Positions 23,105-32,519 of a stretch of 64,000 nucleotides of DNA are shown one piece after another. Under the pieces are notes generated by a model that saw nothing but the letters and a program-made list of their open reading frames with translations, made no database searches and was not told the origin of the DNA. Position 1 is the stretch's first letter; the number at the start of each line of letters is the position of its first letter. The translations under genes were made by a program, and so were the position numbers. Where the stretch lies: assembly GCA_010093685.1 (NCBI GenBank), contig MU006247.1:124001-188000 (forward strand), read 5' to 3'. This DNA is from Ophiobolus disseminans. Its lineage: Eukaryota > Ascomycota > Dothideomycetes > Pleosporales > Phaeosphaeriaceae.

Positions 23105-24370
23105 GTGTATCTGCCTGGGAGCTTGACCGCGCGGCCGCGGCGGCCGCGGCGGCTGAGCTTTGCTGGAACAGCAGGTTTGACTTCAACAGGTACTGCAGCA
23201 CTACTAGAACGCTTCTGTTGCTTAGGTTTTGACGAGGAAGCAGATGAGGCCTTGCGCTTACCCTTTGGGGAAGGTAGGATAGCTTTCTGAGTGTTTTGAG
23301 CTGCTTTTCCAGCCGCCTTCTTAGAGGCCTTTTCTACCTTCTCCTTCTCACGCTCCTCACGCTTCGCTGCAGCTGCTACACGTCTCTGTTCTTGAAGCTT
23401 TTTGTTGTTGCTCTGTAAGTCTTTTCTTGTACGCGCTACTTAGTAGCTTAAAGCACACAACATTAAGCGGTTGAAGCGTGTGAGTACTGTGAGGCAGGAA
23501 TAAAGACACATAGATCTTACACTGAAGGCAGTAGTCTAAAAACTTCTTTGTGAGATGGCTGATGTGGCCGTCCAGGATGAGTAAGCGCCAGTCTCCCATG
23601 CCAAGCTTTCTTCTTCGTGCAGCGGTCAAAAACCTGCTCCAACCAGGCCAATCCTACATTGTTATTGGTCTATCCTGATAGGCTTGAAGCCACAAAAACG
23701 TCGTGTACGCCAGCCTTGATATCCACAACCCAAGACAATTGTAGCGAGCTGTTTTTGGACCTGTAGATTAGACCAGGCGGCAGTGCAGTCCTATTAGCGC
23801 AGACTGCTGCTAAAATTGTTATCTACTTTTGAGATCCATCCTGAGGGCGGCAATGACCTCCTTCTTCTAATCACCCCAATCATAAAGTCCTTTTTGTCCA
23901 TATTGTAGCTGTTGTGGGGCTGGATCTCATGCTCCTCCATCTTTCCGTGCAGCAGATCAAAGTGCAACTTGTACTTAATGTATGAGTTAGCTGCGTAGCG
24001 CGTAGCATCCATAGCGGTGGCGCATTTTGAGATGAGCGCATCGTGGTGGCGGGCCTTGAAGCGCATCACCCAGGCTAAAGAAACGCGTTTGTGAGCTATT
24101 GTAGAGGCAAAATTTTGTATCATGGCTCAATTGGGTAGTAGCCCACGCCTAGTCAAGTCTTGAATGTAGAGTACAAGCTCCTCCTCTTGTTGTGGCATGA
24201 GTTTCTTCTGGTCAAAGATTTTGGCTGTTCTTGAGCCTTGATGGCCTTAGTGTCTTTGCGCCAACATAACTCAATCCACGCCAAACCAGTCAGCATACTC
24301 CTAGTATACGAGATCATCTCCTAGAGCGTGCGATTCAATTGCTGCAACTACTTCTTTGATTGGGATTATG
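23105..24370 (-). pseudogene. pogo/Fot1-like transposase relic
   Basis: Read on the minus strand, the N-terminus matches the pogo helix-turn-helix (VVAAIESHALGDD, EYADWFGVD) with stops inside. Then come the CENP-B-like part, including TIAHKRVSLAWVMRFKARH, and the first catalytic region EIQPHNSYNMDKKDFMIGV (first Asp kept). The DDE core has WRLLILDGHISHLT (second Asp kept) and PHSTHTLQPLNVVCFK, where the usual third Asp of QPLDV reads Asn. A TAG follows SLSG where family members usually have Trp. The Lys/Arg-rich tail (AAAAKREEREKEK, RRGRRGRAVKLPGRY) lies in a different frame. It is non-functional. Confidence 0.85.
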
Positions 24371-24434
24371 GTGGTGGAGCTATTGCGTGTTGAAGTTGGG
24401 GTGTCAGTCGCGTCAATCGAAGTTCAGCGGTCGG

Positions 24435-24467
24435 CACGCGTTCCGGTCGGCACGTGCGCCAACACGG
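24435..24467 (-). repeat. right terminal inverted repeat of the pogo-like element
   Basis: 33 bp, the exact reverse complement of 22940-22972. Just inside it the block GTCGGCACG recurs, so the repeat motif is partly duplicated at this end. Confidence 0.9.
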
Positions 24468-24713
24468 GCAATCTCTTCGAAATTCTGCTTCGCAGCCATT
24501 GGGCCCGAGTATATACCTACTAATAGACTTACAAAAATTCTACCTGAGCAGAAGGTCGCTAAGTTTGTCCGCTAACTTAGTCTCGTTAACATTACTAAGC
24601 GCCTAAAGAGCCTACGTTAGGCTAAGAAGGATAGCTTAGGCGCTATCTATTACCTATTGAGTTGATACTAATTAGCTGTCGTCGACACCCTACTATTGAG
24701 CCTACGGCAGCTA

Positions 24714-24733
24714 GGGGGGGGGGGGGGGGGGGG
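24714..24733. repeat. homopolymer of 20 G
   Basis: An uninterrupted run of 20 G follows CAGCTA and directly precedes TGTCACGG. It lies between the transposon and the LTR-like units. The assembled length may be unreliable. Confidence 0.85.
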
Positions 24734-24958
24734 TGTCACGGTTTGAGTGTCTCTTGCCTCATGAGCAACCCGCGCCTCACCTTCGGTGAGATGCGACTAT
24801 TTAGCATGCACTAGCGCTGTTCACAGCCCCCACCCATATATACAGATCGTATGTCACGGTTTGGGGTCTCTCTTTCCCCACTTATAGTGGCGCCTCACCT
24901 GTGTTGAGATGCGACTACCCATCCTGCACTAGCGCTGTTTACAGCCACTCATGTATAC
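24734..24958. repeat. two tandem LTR-like units
   Basis: Unit 1 (24734-24851) and unit 2 (24852-24958) each start with TGTCACGGTTTG, then GCGCCTCACC or CGCGCCTCACC, TGAGATGCGACTA, GCACTAGCGCTGTT and CAGCC, and end near a TATA-like ATATATA or GTATACC. TGTCACGG with a downstream TATA and CAATACAAC stretch is like the 5' part of a fungal LTR. No paired LTR or retroelement coding region lies in the window, so these are at most solo-LTR fragments. Confidence 0.55.
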
Positions 24959-25073
24959 CTACTGTTGATAGCTTAACACAAGACAATACAACATCACATT
25001 CACCGTTACATCGTAGCTTCACACAATACAACCTCAGTTCAATCCTTCAATTCTTCTTGCATATGCGCTGTTT

Positions 25074-26837
25074 CTACACCGCGACATGACTCATACTTTG
25101 ATCTAGTTTCTGAATCTGATTCTGAGTCGACACTCGGTCTCCACTTGGACGCACCGGTACTTCAAGATTACTTGGAGTTTCCATGAATTCCACGTCAACA
25201 ACAAACATCCACTGGCCGAAGATCCTTTCGAGCGGAGTCGAGATCTTCATGCGGAAGTCGTACTGCTTCCCTGCCACATCCTTGAACTGCGAGACCTGCG
25301 GACGAGAGCTCACCGGGAGTGTGGAGCGATGAAAGGATTCCAGGTTGCCTTGATGCTTCAACTGCAATGTACCATCGATATAGCTCCACGACTCTGGGTC
25401 GACGTCGCCGCGTCCACTGTTACCTGGCCTGCACGCAATCCTGACAAATATGGCGGCATCTATAGGGACAACCGAGGAAGACAGACCTAGTTCTATGCTA
25501 GCATGCCAATGAGTGCCGAGGTTGGCATCTTTGTCACCTTGCAGAATTCTGCTCTTGGGGTTCCAGAAGTCCATCGGCGTAACTCTCATGATGCTGAAGC
25601 CAGGAGGTAGGTTGCGAATGAGAAAGCCGTATCGTCTCTGGAGGCTGCTGGAACTCACAGGGACTCGGCTGTTTCGAATGTAGACCTCTTCCACCTGATT
25701 CATTGCAGGCAGCCTGTATGTTGGTATCAGAGCAACACTGGTGCTCGTGTCTCTTTGGTACACGTTGACAGCATGTAGACGAAGAGGTATTAGGACAGTG
25801 TTATGGAAGTCGTGAGCCACATGACAGCGCAGGACACCCCAAATTAAGTCTTGGTCGCGACTCGACCATATCATGATTGGTGAGCGAAGGGGCTTGATCC
25901 AACTCCTCCAAGCATGAACACCTCCGCTTTGCGGTCCTGCGCTGAATGTGGAAAGCCAAATCCTCAGCCCTCGGTGCGTCATGGAAAATGGTATACTTGG
26001 ACCATCTGAACTGTAGGGAAGTAAGTGCCTAGCCTCCCAAAAGTCTTTTGGATCCTGTGCAAGCACGTCCGCCGATGCGGCATCCGTGCTGAAGTTCATG
26101 CTTTCCCAGGCAAAGAGAGTTTCGTCCTCGGATATCTTCATGATCTCCTCTTGTAGACGTCTGAACGCCCTAAGCTTGCCCTCGCCATAGAGTAACGGCA
26201 TATTAACGTCGAATAGGCCTAGCAAGCTGTACGCAATGTCTTCTGCTCGTGTTGCTTGTCGATCGGCAGCCCACGACATTCGCATGCTAATGCTAGCATC
26301 AGTCAGACTCAATCCTTCAAGATACTCTTTCGCGATGCCGGTGATGGTTGAGATCATGGCGCTGAGGCCCCCCTTGCTACCTAGAAAGTTCCAGTCACGA
26401 GAGAAGAATTCCATGCCCGTTTTCTCATTCGGCTGAAGACTGCTAGGAGCAAGCAATTCTTGCAGTGTCCAGGCGCGCGTGAACCACTTGCTCTTTGCAA
26501 AATCTGCTGGTCTCCCAACATCGGAAAGATAGGCATAACACTTGCTAGATGCTTTGTACCAGTCGAACATGGAGTTGATAGCCTCCGAGAGCTCAGCCGA
26601 AGAGCTTTTGTCGATGCAGCAAGTATCGATCCAGCAGTAATCGAAGTCGTCTTTTATGGCCTGTGTACAAGCCTTTTCGATCTTACTGAACCCCTTCTTC
26701 ATCCTTGCTTTCTCGAGGTCGTCTAAATCGGGTAGGATGACTTCTTCCTCCTCCCAGCAATGCGACAGGATCGCATAGGGTGGGATGTTGTCGAAGAAAC
26801 TTTTCAATGTCAAGGTGTGCGTCTCCAGGAGCCTCAT
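25074..26837 (-). CDS. HET-domain heterokaryon-incompatibility protein
   Basis: Uninterrupted single-exon frame of 587 residues. The HET signatures are complete: YAILSHCWEEEEV (21-33), YCWIDTCCIDKSSSAELSEA (67-86), SMFDWYKASSKCYAYLSDV (89-107) and SKWFTRAWTLQELLAP (116-131). The following AEDIAYSLLGLFDVNMPLLY is the usual post-HET block that ends in YGEG. The C-terminal 300 residues are beta-rich looking and have no NACHT or WD repeats. HET proteins trigger cell death after fusion of unlike hyphae, and many act as effector domains of fungal NLR-like systems. The frame is intact although transposon and LTR-like debris lies within 120 bp of its 3' end. The partner or allelic system cannot be inferred from this window. 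Confidence 0.95.
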   Translation of the reverse strand: MRLLETHTLTLKSFFDNIPPYAILSHCWEEEEVILPDLDDLEKARMKKGFSKIEKACTQAIKDDFDYCWIDTCCIDKSSSAELSEAINSMFDWYKASSKCYAYLSDVGRPADFAKSKWFTRAWTLQELLAPSSLQPNEKTGMEFFSRDWNFLGSKGGLSAMISTITGIAKEYLEGLSLTDASISMRMSWAADRQATRAEDIAYSLLGLFDVNMPLLYGEGKLRAFRRLQEEIMKISEDETLFAWESMNFSTDAASADVLAQDPKDFWEARHLLPYSSDGPSIPFSMTHRGLRIWLSTFSAGPQSGGVHAWRSWIKPLRSPIMIWSSRDQDLIWGVLRCHVAHDFHNTVLIPLRLHAVNVYQRDTSTSVALIPTYRLPAMNQVEEVYIRNSRVPVSSSSLQRRYGFLIRNLPPGFSIMRVTPMDFWNPKSRILQGDKDANLGTHWHASIELGLSSSVVPIDAAIFVRIACRPGNSGRGDVDPESWSYIDGTLQLKHQGNLESFHRSTLPVSSRPQVSQFKDVAGKQYDFRMKISTPLERIFGQWMFVVDVEFMETPSNLEVPVRPSGDRVSTQNQIQKLDQSMSHVAV

Positions 26838-27594
26838 GGTGACTAGGTACGACTGATAGTATTGTAGTTAGAGATACAGGCTCTGCTATTGAGTAGGTGA
26901 GACTAGGAAGAATGCCTATTGATAATCCTCATAGTACCAAGGCCAGAGGGGATGAGCTAGAGGGAGGCTGCGCTCGATTGATGTTGCTGCCGGCCCTGGA
27001 GGTGGGGCCATCGGTCGGCCAGCCGCGGCACGTAAGCATCAACGAGCTGATGCATCACGATCATTATAGAAACAAATTGCAACGGTGAGGAGGCAGGAGA
27101 GTTCGAGAGCGAAATGGTGTACGCGCGTTGACATAGCGCATGCTGCCCTGTGCCGCCAAGCATTGGCGTTCAGTCAGGGAAACTCATCCATTTGCGATGT
27201 CATTACAAGAAAAAAGCAACGCCCACATCGTTGTATTTCATGCGCCTAAATGTACCGACACGTGCTTTTTCCCTTTTCCGATTGTAGTGATGCAAGGGAC
27301 AAGTACGTACTATACACAGAAAGAAACAAGGAGATAGCAGAAACATAAAAGAGCAGGTCACGCAAGCCCAGACAATGCGCCAACCGACTGATGAGACCAC
27401 CCACCCATACCCATCATCGTTCAATCCTACTCATTTGTGCCAGCCTAGATCCCATGCCTAGTCCCTAGCGCCGCCATCATTTGTCCGAATTCGTTATCAA
27501 GCCCCGGCGCCTCTACATCCCTCCATACGATCGTGGTATTAAAGAAAGGGTCATACTGGTTTGTCCCCGACAATCAGCAGCATGTTGTTCGCAT
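26838..27594. other. HET upstream region and intergenic DNA
   Basis: This 757-bp stretch contains no convincing gene. It covers the presumed HET promoter side and the 3' side of the TUDOR-domain gene. Confidence 0.5.
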
Positions 27595-28525
27595 CTAAGC
27601 CTTGTTACGCCCGCTTCGCCTGGGCTGGCCATCGGCGGTAGCGGCCTTCTTGGGTTGCTTCTTCTTCGACTCTTTCTTCTCTTTCTTGGGACGACCAGCC
27701 TTCTTAACTTTAGTCTCGTTCTCGATGTCGTCCTTCTTGTCCTTTTTGGTCTTCTTAGCAGCGGGCTCGTCTTTGCCGGCGTCGGCGCCGTTGACCTCTT
27801 CGGAGGGAGTCTCGGTGGCTTTGCGCTTGTTGCCGTTCTTTGCGTCATCAGTCTTCTCGTCGCTGGCGTCTTCTGACTTTTTTTCAAGCTCTTCCACATC
27901 TTTGGTGTCGTCTTTCGACGCTTCCTTGGACTCTTGATTAGACTCTTCCTTGGTCGCTTCCGACTTGGAGTCGCCATTTGTTCCAGCGGCTTCGTTCTTC
28001 TCCTCGGTAGAAGGTGCGTCCTTCATCTCTTCGTCCTTGTTGTCGGACTTTGCCGGCTCCTCGTTCTTCTCAGCTTCCGCTGGCTTATCGTCTTTTTTCT
28101 TCGAATCGCCGTTGGATGTGCCATTGGTGCCCTCAGCCTTGCTGTCGACTTGAAGCTCACTGGCGCGTTTTACGACGTCATTGCCAGATCGCTCGATATG
28201 TACGGCTGGATTGTCGGGCGAGGCGTTCTTCTTGATGGTGTTGCCGCGATTCGACTCAATGGCGATCTCGCCCTGCTCCTTGACCTCGGCAACCTTACCA
28301 CCTGGTTGACCGCTGCCCCAGCTCCACGAGACTGTCAAAGCACATCAGGTCAGCGATTGCTCTCACAAAGCCACGTGGGAGTACTAGAGGTGCGCATTGT
28401 GTGCGCCAGTGACGCGTCGATACCGCATTTCGCGCCGGGCGAATCTCCCAACCGAAGCCGGTACAGACGAAAAGGAATATTGGGCGCATACCTTCGTCTC
28501 CCTTCTGAATCTCACTGTCCGTCAT
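27595..28525 (-). CDS. hypervirulence-associated (HVA1/DUF2945) TUDOR-domain protein
   Basis: Complement of join(27595..28331, 28492..28525), 256 residues. A 160-bp intron follows only 34 bp of coding sequence, and the splice rebuilds GDEVSWSWGSGQPGGKV. The N-terminal 60 residues match the HVA1 TUDOR domain: GKVAEVKEQGEIAIESNRGN, TIKKNASPDNPAVHI and NDVVKRASEL. The remaining 190 residues are low-complexity Glu/Lys/Asp/Ser, with basic clusters (KRKATETPSE, AAKKTKKDKKDD, AGRPKKEKKESKKK) that include an AT-hook-like GRP core and possible nuclear signals. The domain name comes from a hypervirulence-associated fungal protein; its biochemical role is unsettled. The basic tail suggests nuclear or chromatin association. 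Confidence 0.88.
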
Positions 28526-29246
28526 ATTGCGCGGTTTTGCAGGAGCAATCGCGGCTGTGATGAGATGACGTGATGGTTCACCGAACGGTCGGCGCGTCGC
28601 GAAGTGCGGGGTGAATGGTCAATGGATGCGCAAAAGCGTGTAAACAATGTGTTGAAGCTTAAGGATGATGCGCGCGTAGTGATGAGATGAAGGAAGAGAA
28701 GAGAGAAGGATGTTCGAGAAGACCAGGAACCTGCATGGGACGTGAGCTCCCGGATCGGAAGCTGCGCAACATGGCGATCTGCGCCTGCCATTGGCTGTCC
28801 GTGCCTGCCTTGCAAAACATGGGGAAGATGGTGGCTGGCCGATCGAGAAGCTGCGTCACCCATTCGCTTAAACGGCTAAATCGGGACGCGACGTGAACCA
28901 CTAGCTCGTGCGCAAGAACCATCACAGATCCTTCGCGACGTGCTGGAGTACGGGCTAGACTGGACAGAGAGAAACGTGAACAGATTGATAAAACGACATC
29001 TTCCATTTGTTGCGAACGTTTACAAGCGCCGTGGTCTCAAGGTACATCACAACCGCTCATGCGCTCAAATCCGACACTCTCTATTCAGGGTTCAAATCCC
29101 ATTACAAACGTCCGTCTGATCAATGAGCAGGAATGAACAACGTAATTGGAATGAACGACGGCATTTTATGCAGAGATGTGCCGACGAAACAGCTAGTAAT
29201 TTAACACGCTATCGTATAGAAGATGTTTACGTTCGCCCTGAATCGC
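28526..29246. other. no supported gene
   Basis: About 720 bp between the TUDOR gene start and the transporter 3' end. Minus-strand frames at 28522-28863 and 28659-29006 have no recognisable features and are probably promoter or leader DNA. Confidence 0.5.
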
Positions 29247-30746
29247 CTAGATCTTCACTTTCACGGTCCAGCGCCTACCCAAACAGGCCCACCTGCTGAA
29301 CAAAAAGCTTACCAGACTCAGTCCAAGTATGGCGCAAAGAAAAGCCACCATAGGTTTTGGCCCGGCCGTCTCCACAAGCTCGCCACTGATAGGAATGCAG
29401 ATGAGCGCAGCAAAAGAGGCGATGAAGTACATCGACCCATAATACCTCCCAAACTCTTCCGCTCGACATAATTGCCCAACGCACGCAGGAACCAAGGCCA
29501 TCCAGCTTCCGGTGCCGAATCCAAAAAGCGCTGCAAAGCAATACAATATAGCAAGCGATGTGGTACCAAAAGGCAGCCACAGTGCCAACATGACAACCAG
29601 CGTGAACACAATCATGATGAACAACGTATTGAAGCGTCCAATCTTATCTGCGACATATCCAGGAAGGAGTCGACCGAGACACGAGACGCCGTTCAAAACC
29701 GATATGAGATAAAAGCTAGTCTCCGGAGGAAAGTTCGTGCTGAGCGTCGCATATGTCGGCAGGATACCCAGTGCTCCAAACAAAACGATTTCGAAACCGA
29801 ACACGCTCACGGTGAAAAGACTCAGGCGAAGGTCGCTGTATATCGATAGCGAGATTATGGCCTTTTTCTTCGCAGCGGCGGTTGGCGGAATACGGGCCTT
29901 GATGAGGATGTTTCCGAATAACAAGCAAACGAGGAACAGAAAGCCTAGAATTCGAAGCGACCATTTGTATCCGTACTTTGGGAACGTTGTTCGCAAGATC
30001 AGTGGGATCATCAAACCGCCACCGGACGAACCCATCATAGCGATGCCTTGGGTTAGCCCTCGCCTCTCTTTGAACCAATGTGCTACCACTGCCAAACTCG
30101 TGGTCGTCAACGCCGCTCCAGAGACACCGCCGAGTATGCCGCAGCACAGGATCATCTGCCAGAATGTCTCGCATTCGGCTAGTAAAAACACCATCAATAG
30201 TAGACCGATGCTTCCGCCCAGAGTAATCCATCTTGGTCCATAACGGTCGAAAAGTGGTCCAACCCAGATACCGAGTGCAAGCGACAGGTACACAAAAACA
30301 GATGGGATCCAGCCAATATCGCGCGCACTCATATGTGAGAGTTGATGCTGGGCCCAGTAGTCTTGCAAAGTTCCGATAGAAACCATGAAACCAAAAGATG
30401 GCAGCAGCAGAAACCACGCAGCAGCGACAACGAGCCATGCCCGCAGTCCACCCTCGGGAAAGTCGTCCTCGGCGTCGACAATTGGTATGCCAGGCTCCTC
30501 ATCGTCATCGAGTCGACGAAAACTCGGGTCGCGTCCCGATCGTGATCTTGCATGCGACCGAACTTCTGCCTCTTGATGATAACTCAAACTCTTTTCGTCG
30601 ATGTTTTCGGCTCTCGAACGGCCCGTCAATTTCGACACCGTGCGGCGCATCTCAGTCCAGATCTCCTCTGGTTCGGCATATGTGTGGCCATTGCTTGAAG
30701 ATGGCATGTCTTGCACTTGCACGGCGGGATTGGCGACTGGATCCAT
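29247..30746 (-). CDS. MFS transporter, monocarboxylate transporter-like
   Basis: Single-exon frame of 499 residues. The first 98 residues are polar and cytosolic. FPEGGLRAWLVVAAAWFLLL then starts the first helix with the D/E-G-G motif typical of fungal monocarboxylate-porter-like proteins. The A-type loop reads GPLFDRYGPR, and later loops include HWFKERRGLTQGIAMMGSSG and GYVADKIGRFN. Twelve hydrophobic segments can be counted in two groups of six around the KARIPPTAAAKKKA loop. The plasma membrane or an organelle membrane is likely; yeast Mch proteins of this family do not carry classical monocarboxylates, so the substrate is unknown. The frame is intact, with no sign of decay. Confidence 0.9.
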   Translation of the reverse strand: MDPVANPAVQVQDMPSSSNGHTYAEPEEIWTEMRRTVSKLTGRSRAENIDEKSLSYHQEAEVRSHARSRSGRDPSFRRLDDDEEPGIPIVDAEDDFPEGGLRAWLVVAAAWFLLLPSFGFMVSIGTLQDYWAQHQLSHMSARDIGWIPSVFVYLSLALGIWVGPLFDRYGPRWITLGGSIGLLLMVFLLAECETFWQMILCCGILGGVSGAALTTTSLAVVAHWFKERRGLTQGIAMMGSSGGGLMIPLILRTTFPKYGYKWSLRILGFLFLVCLLFGNILIKARIPPTAAAKKKAIISLSIYSDLRLSLFTVSVFGFEIVLFGALGILPTYATLSTNFPPETSFYLISVLNGVSCLGRLLPGYVADKIGRFNTLFIMIVFTLVVMLALWLPFGTTSLAILYCFAALFGFGTGSWMALVPACVGQLCRAEEFGRYYGSMYFIASFAALICIPISGELVETAGPKPMVAFLCAILGLSLVSFLFSRWACLGRRWTVKVKI

Positions 30747-32519
30747 TGTTGCGAAAAGTTTTACTCTTGCTTATAGTAATGAAATCCCTGGGGACAAATT
30801 TTAACAGCGTACCGAAGCTTACATTGCGACTCACGTTCAACCCTTATACGCCCTATGGCGACCGGGTTTTCAGCCCAGATTCGACATCGAACAGCAGCAA
30901 ATGCATCATGCATACGCCCTATGCGAGCCTATCGGTTATATGTGGACCTGGCTGGACTATTATTGGGCATTGGTCATAGAATTTGCCCCGCTTCAACGTT
31001 CCAGACGAACAACGGAGCTCAGAAAGTAGTCCGAACTCCAATGTCCGACATCGACATGTGCGAAGTGGGGATGCAATTCCGGCTGCTGGTGAAAAAGTTG
31101 CGATAGAAGGTCTTGTGCTTGATGAAGGTGGTGACGGAGGTTTGAAAACCGGAAAGGCCGCGGAAAAAGTGTCAGCAAAATGCAAGAACGCCGACGCTAG
31201 CGATTTCCCGTCTTGCACAGTACGCAACAGCATCGCGCTGAACAACAACAGAATATGCGATCAAGCCAAGCAGATGTCTCTCTGTCATTATCGTCGCTTC
31301 TCAATCTTATGTCAGCGTACAGTCGGCTATGCTCTCTTCGTCATAGTACCAGCCCTGCGCTCTTGCAAACCTTGCAAACCTTTTTACTCCGGTTCGGATA
31401 GGTGCAACTCCTATCTCCATCGACCTGGGTGGATGTTTTGTCTAGTATGGGATATGAGATCTAGGGCATCTCTCAAGCCTCCCACCTGGAAGAGATATAG
31501 GTTATCGCAACATCTGTGTGTATGGTCTTGCGTCGATCCAACGAAGGAAAGGCGGTCGCGACGCTGTGAGAGGTCCAAAACCAAGACAATACAGAATCAA
31601 CAAAATATCCGAGACCACTCGGGCCCGAACCAGTGTTCGTTGGGAAGACGGTGTCGACAAGCACGTACATCTCCAGACGAGGTTCTTGTAAACCACCTCC
31701 TTATCTCATGTCTTTAGCTTGGACAAGAACAGCGACACATGCGATCGAGGTAAGTATGCGACAATCTCTTGGGTGGTGTCTCGAAAGCTGATGAAGATTA
31801 TAGAGTTGTTTGAGATGCTCTCCACAGCACGATAGCGCATAAAGTATGGGCTACTTTGTGTCGCAAACCGCTCTAGACTTTATGACCAGGCCTAGTGAAG
31901 CCTGCCACACCCACTCGTCCTGAAGGTGTGCAATGACATCAGGTAAGTTATTATTGTAGTGTGTGAGACATGGATGACGGAGTTCTACTGAGCTACTGTC
32001 GCCAACCGTTCGAGACCAAGATAGGACTGTACAGTCTACTCCAAGACACGATCTTCCAAGTGCACTTATTATAGCTCACTATACAGTGTCACAAAGTCGT
32101 TGCATGAAGTCTCGCCTAGGCTAGTCTTGCTACCGCGTTGCTGGAACTTGAGTAGGATTGCAGCGGGTACTTTTACCACTACGGACCACTGGTAGATCGT
32201 ATGCACCCTTGAACAGGGACAAGTGGACGGACGTATTACCTTACAGGTTCTGGCGCGACAAAACATGGCTTTTGGGGGCGAAGTGTTGGCATTGGTTGTC
32301 CAGGAGTCACTGCAATCTAAGCCGTCGCTATGATTGGACGCCATACAAGGCTCATCGTAAACGGCCCTGGACGCATGCCATGTGTGGAGACGGCTGGATA
32401 CGAGCTTCTCAAGCCTCGCAATGAAACAAACAGTACGAGCATATAACGGCCCGCACCCGCTGGTCGCATGAAAGCTTTGTTGTGCAGTTCTACGCATACA
32501 CCGGCGAAATCAATTCAAG
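30747..32519. other. no supported gene; decayed-looking DNA
   Basis: 1.77 kb with many short overlapping frames. The longest (30983-31717 plus, 244 codons) has a composition typical of chance frames and no family match. Near 32180-32250 on the minus strand a short ankyrin-like reading (GNTSVHLSLFKGAYDL) is visible but too brief to annotate as a gene. Confidence 0.45.

Larger units (their letters stand above)
22940..24467 (-). mobile_element. degenerate pogo/Fot1-type DNA transposon, about 1.53 kb
   Basis: The ends are 33-bp inverted repeats (22940-22972 and 24435-24467) identical by eye, beginning CCGTGTTGGCGCACGTGCCG. Between them lies a minus-strand transposase relic with an N-terminal helix-turn-helix/CENP-B-like part and a DDE part. 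The length is close to that of the fungal pogo superfamily. No clear TA target-site duplication is seen: the left flank ends in TA, but the right flank starts GC. Several stops, a frameshift and a changed catalytic residue show it cannot encode active transposase, though the intact ends could still be mobilised in trans. Confidence 0.85.

Noticed and set aside
24734..24958. tandem units read as a CRISPR-like array
   Set aside because: Only two units, long and diverged, in a eukaryotic genome; LTR-like structure explains them better.
28522..29006. minus-strand frames upstream of the TUDOR gene
   Set aside because: No recognisable features; they occupy the expected promoter and leader of the TUDOR gene.
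29070..29115. tRNA-like T-arm (GGGTTCAAATCCC)
   Set aside because: Only three of five T-stem pairs form and no acceptor, D or anticodon arm can be drawn upstream.
30983..31717. 244-codon plus-strand frame
   Set aside because: No domain, chance-like composition, no promoter or splice context; it lies in decayed DNA.
32069..32497. ankyrin-like reading on the minus strand
   Set aside because: One partial repeat of about 20 residues in a frame broken by stops; too short to support a relic.
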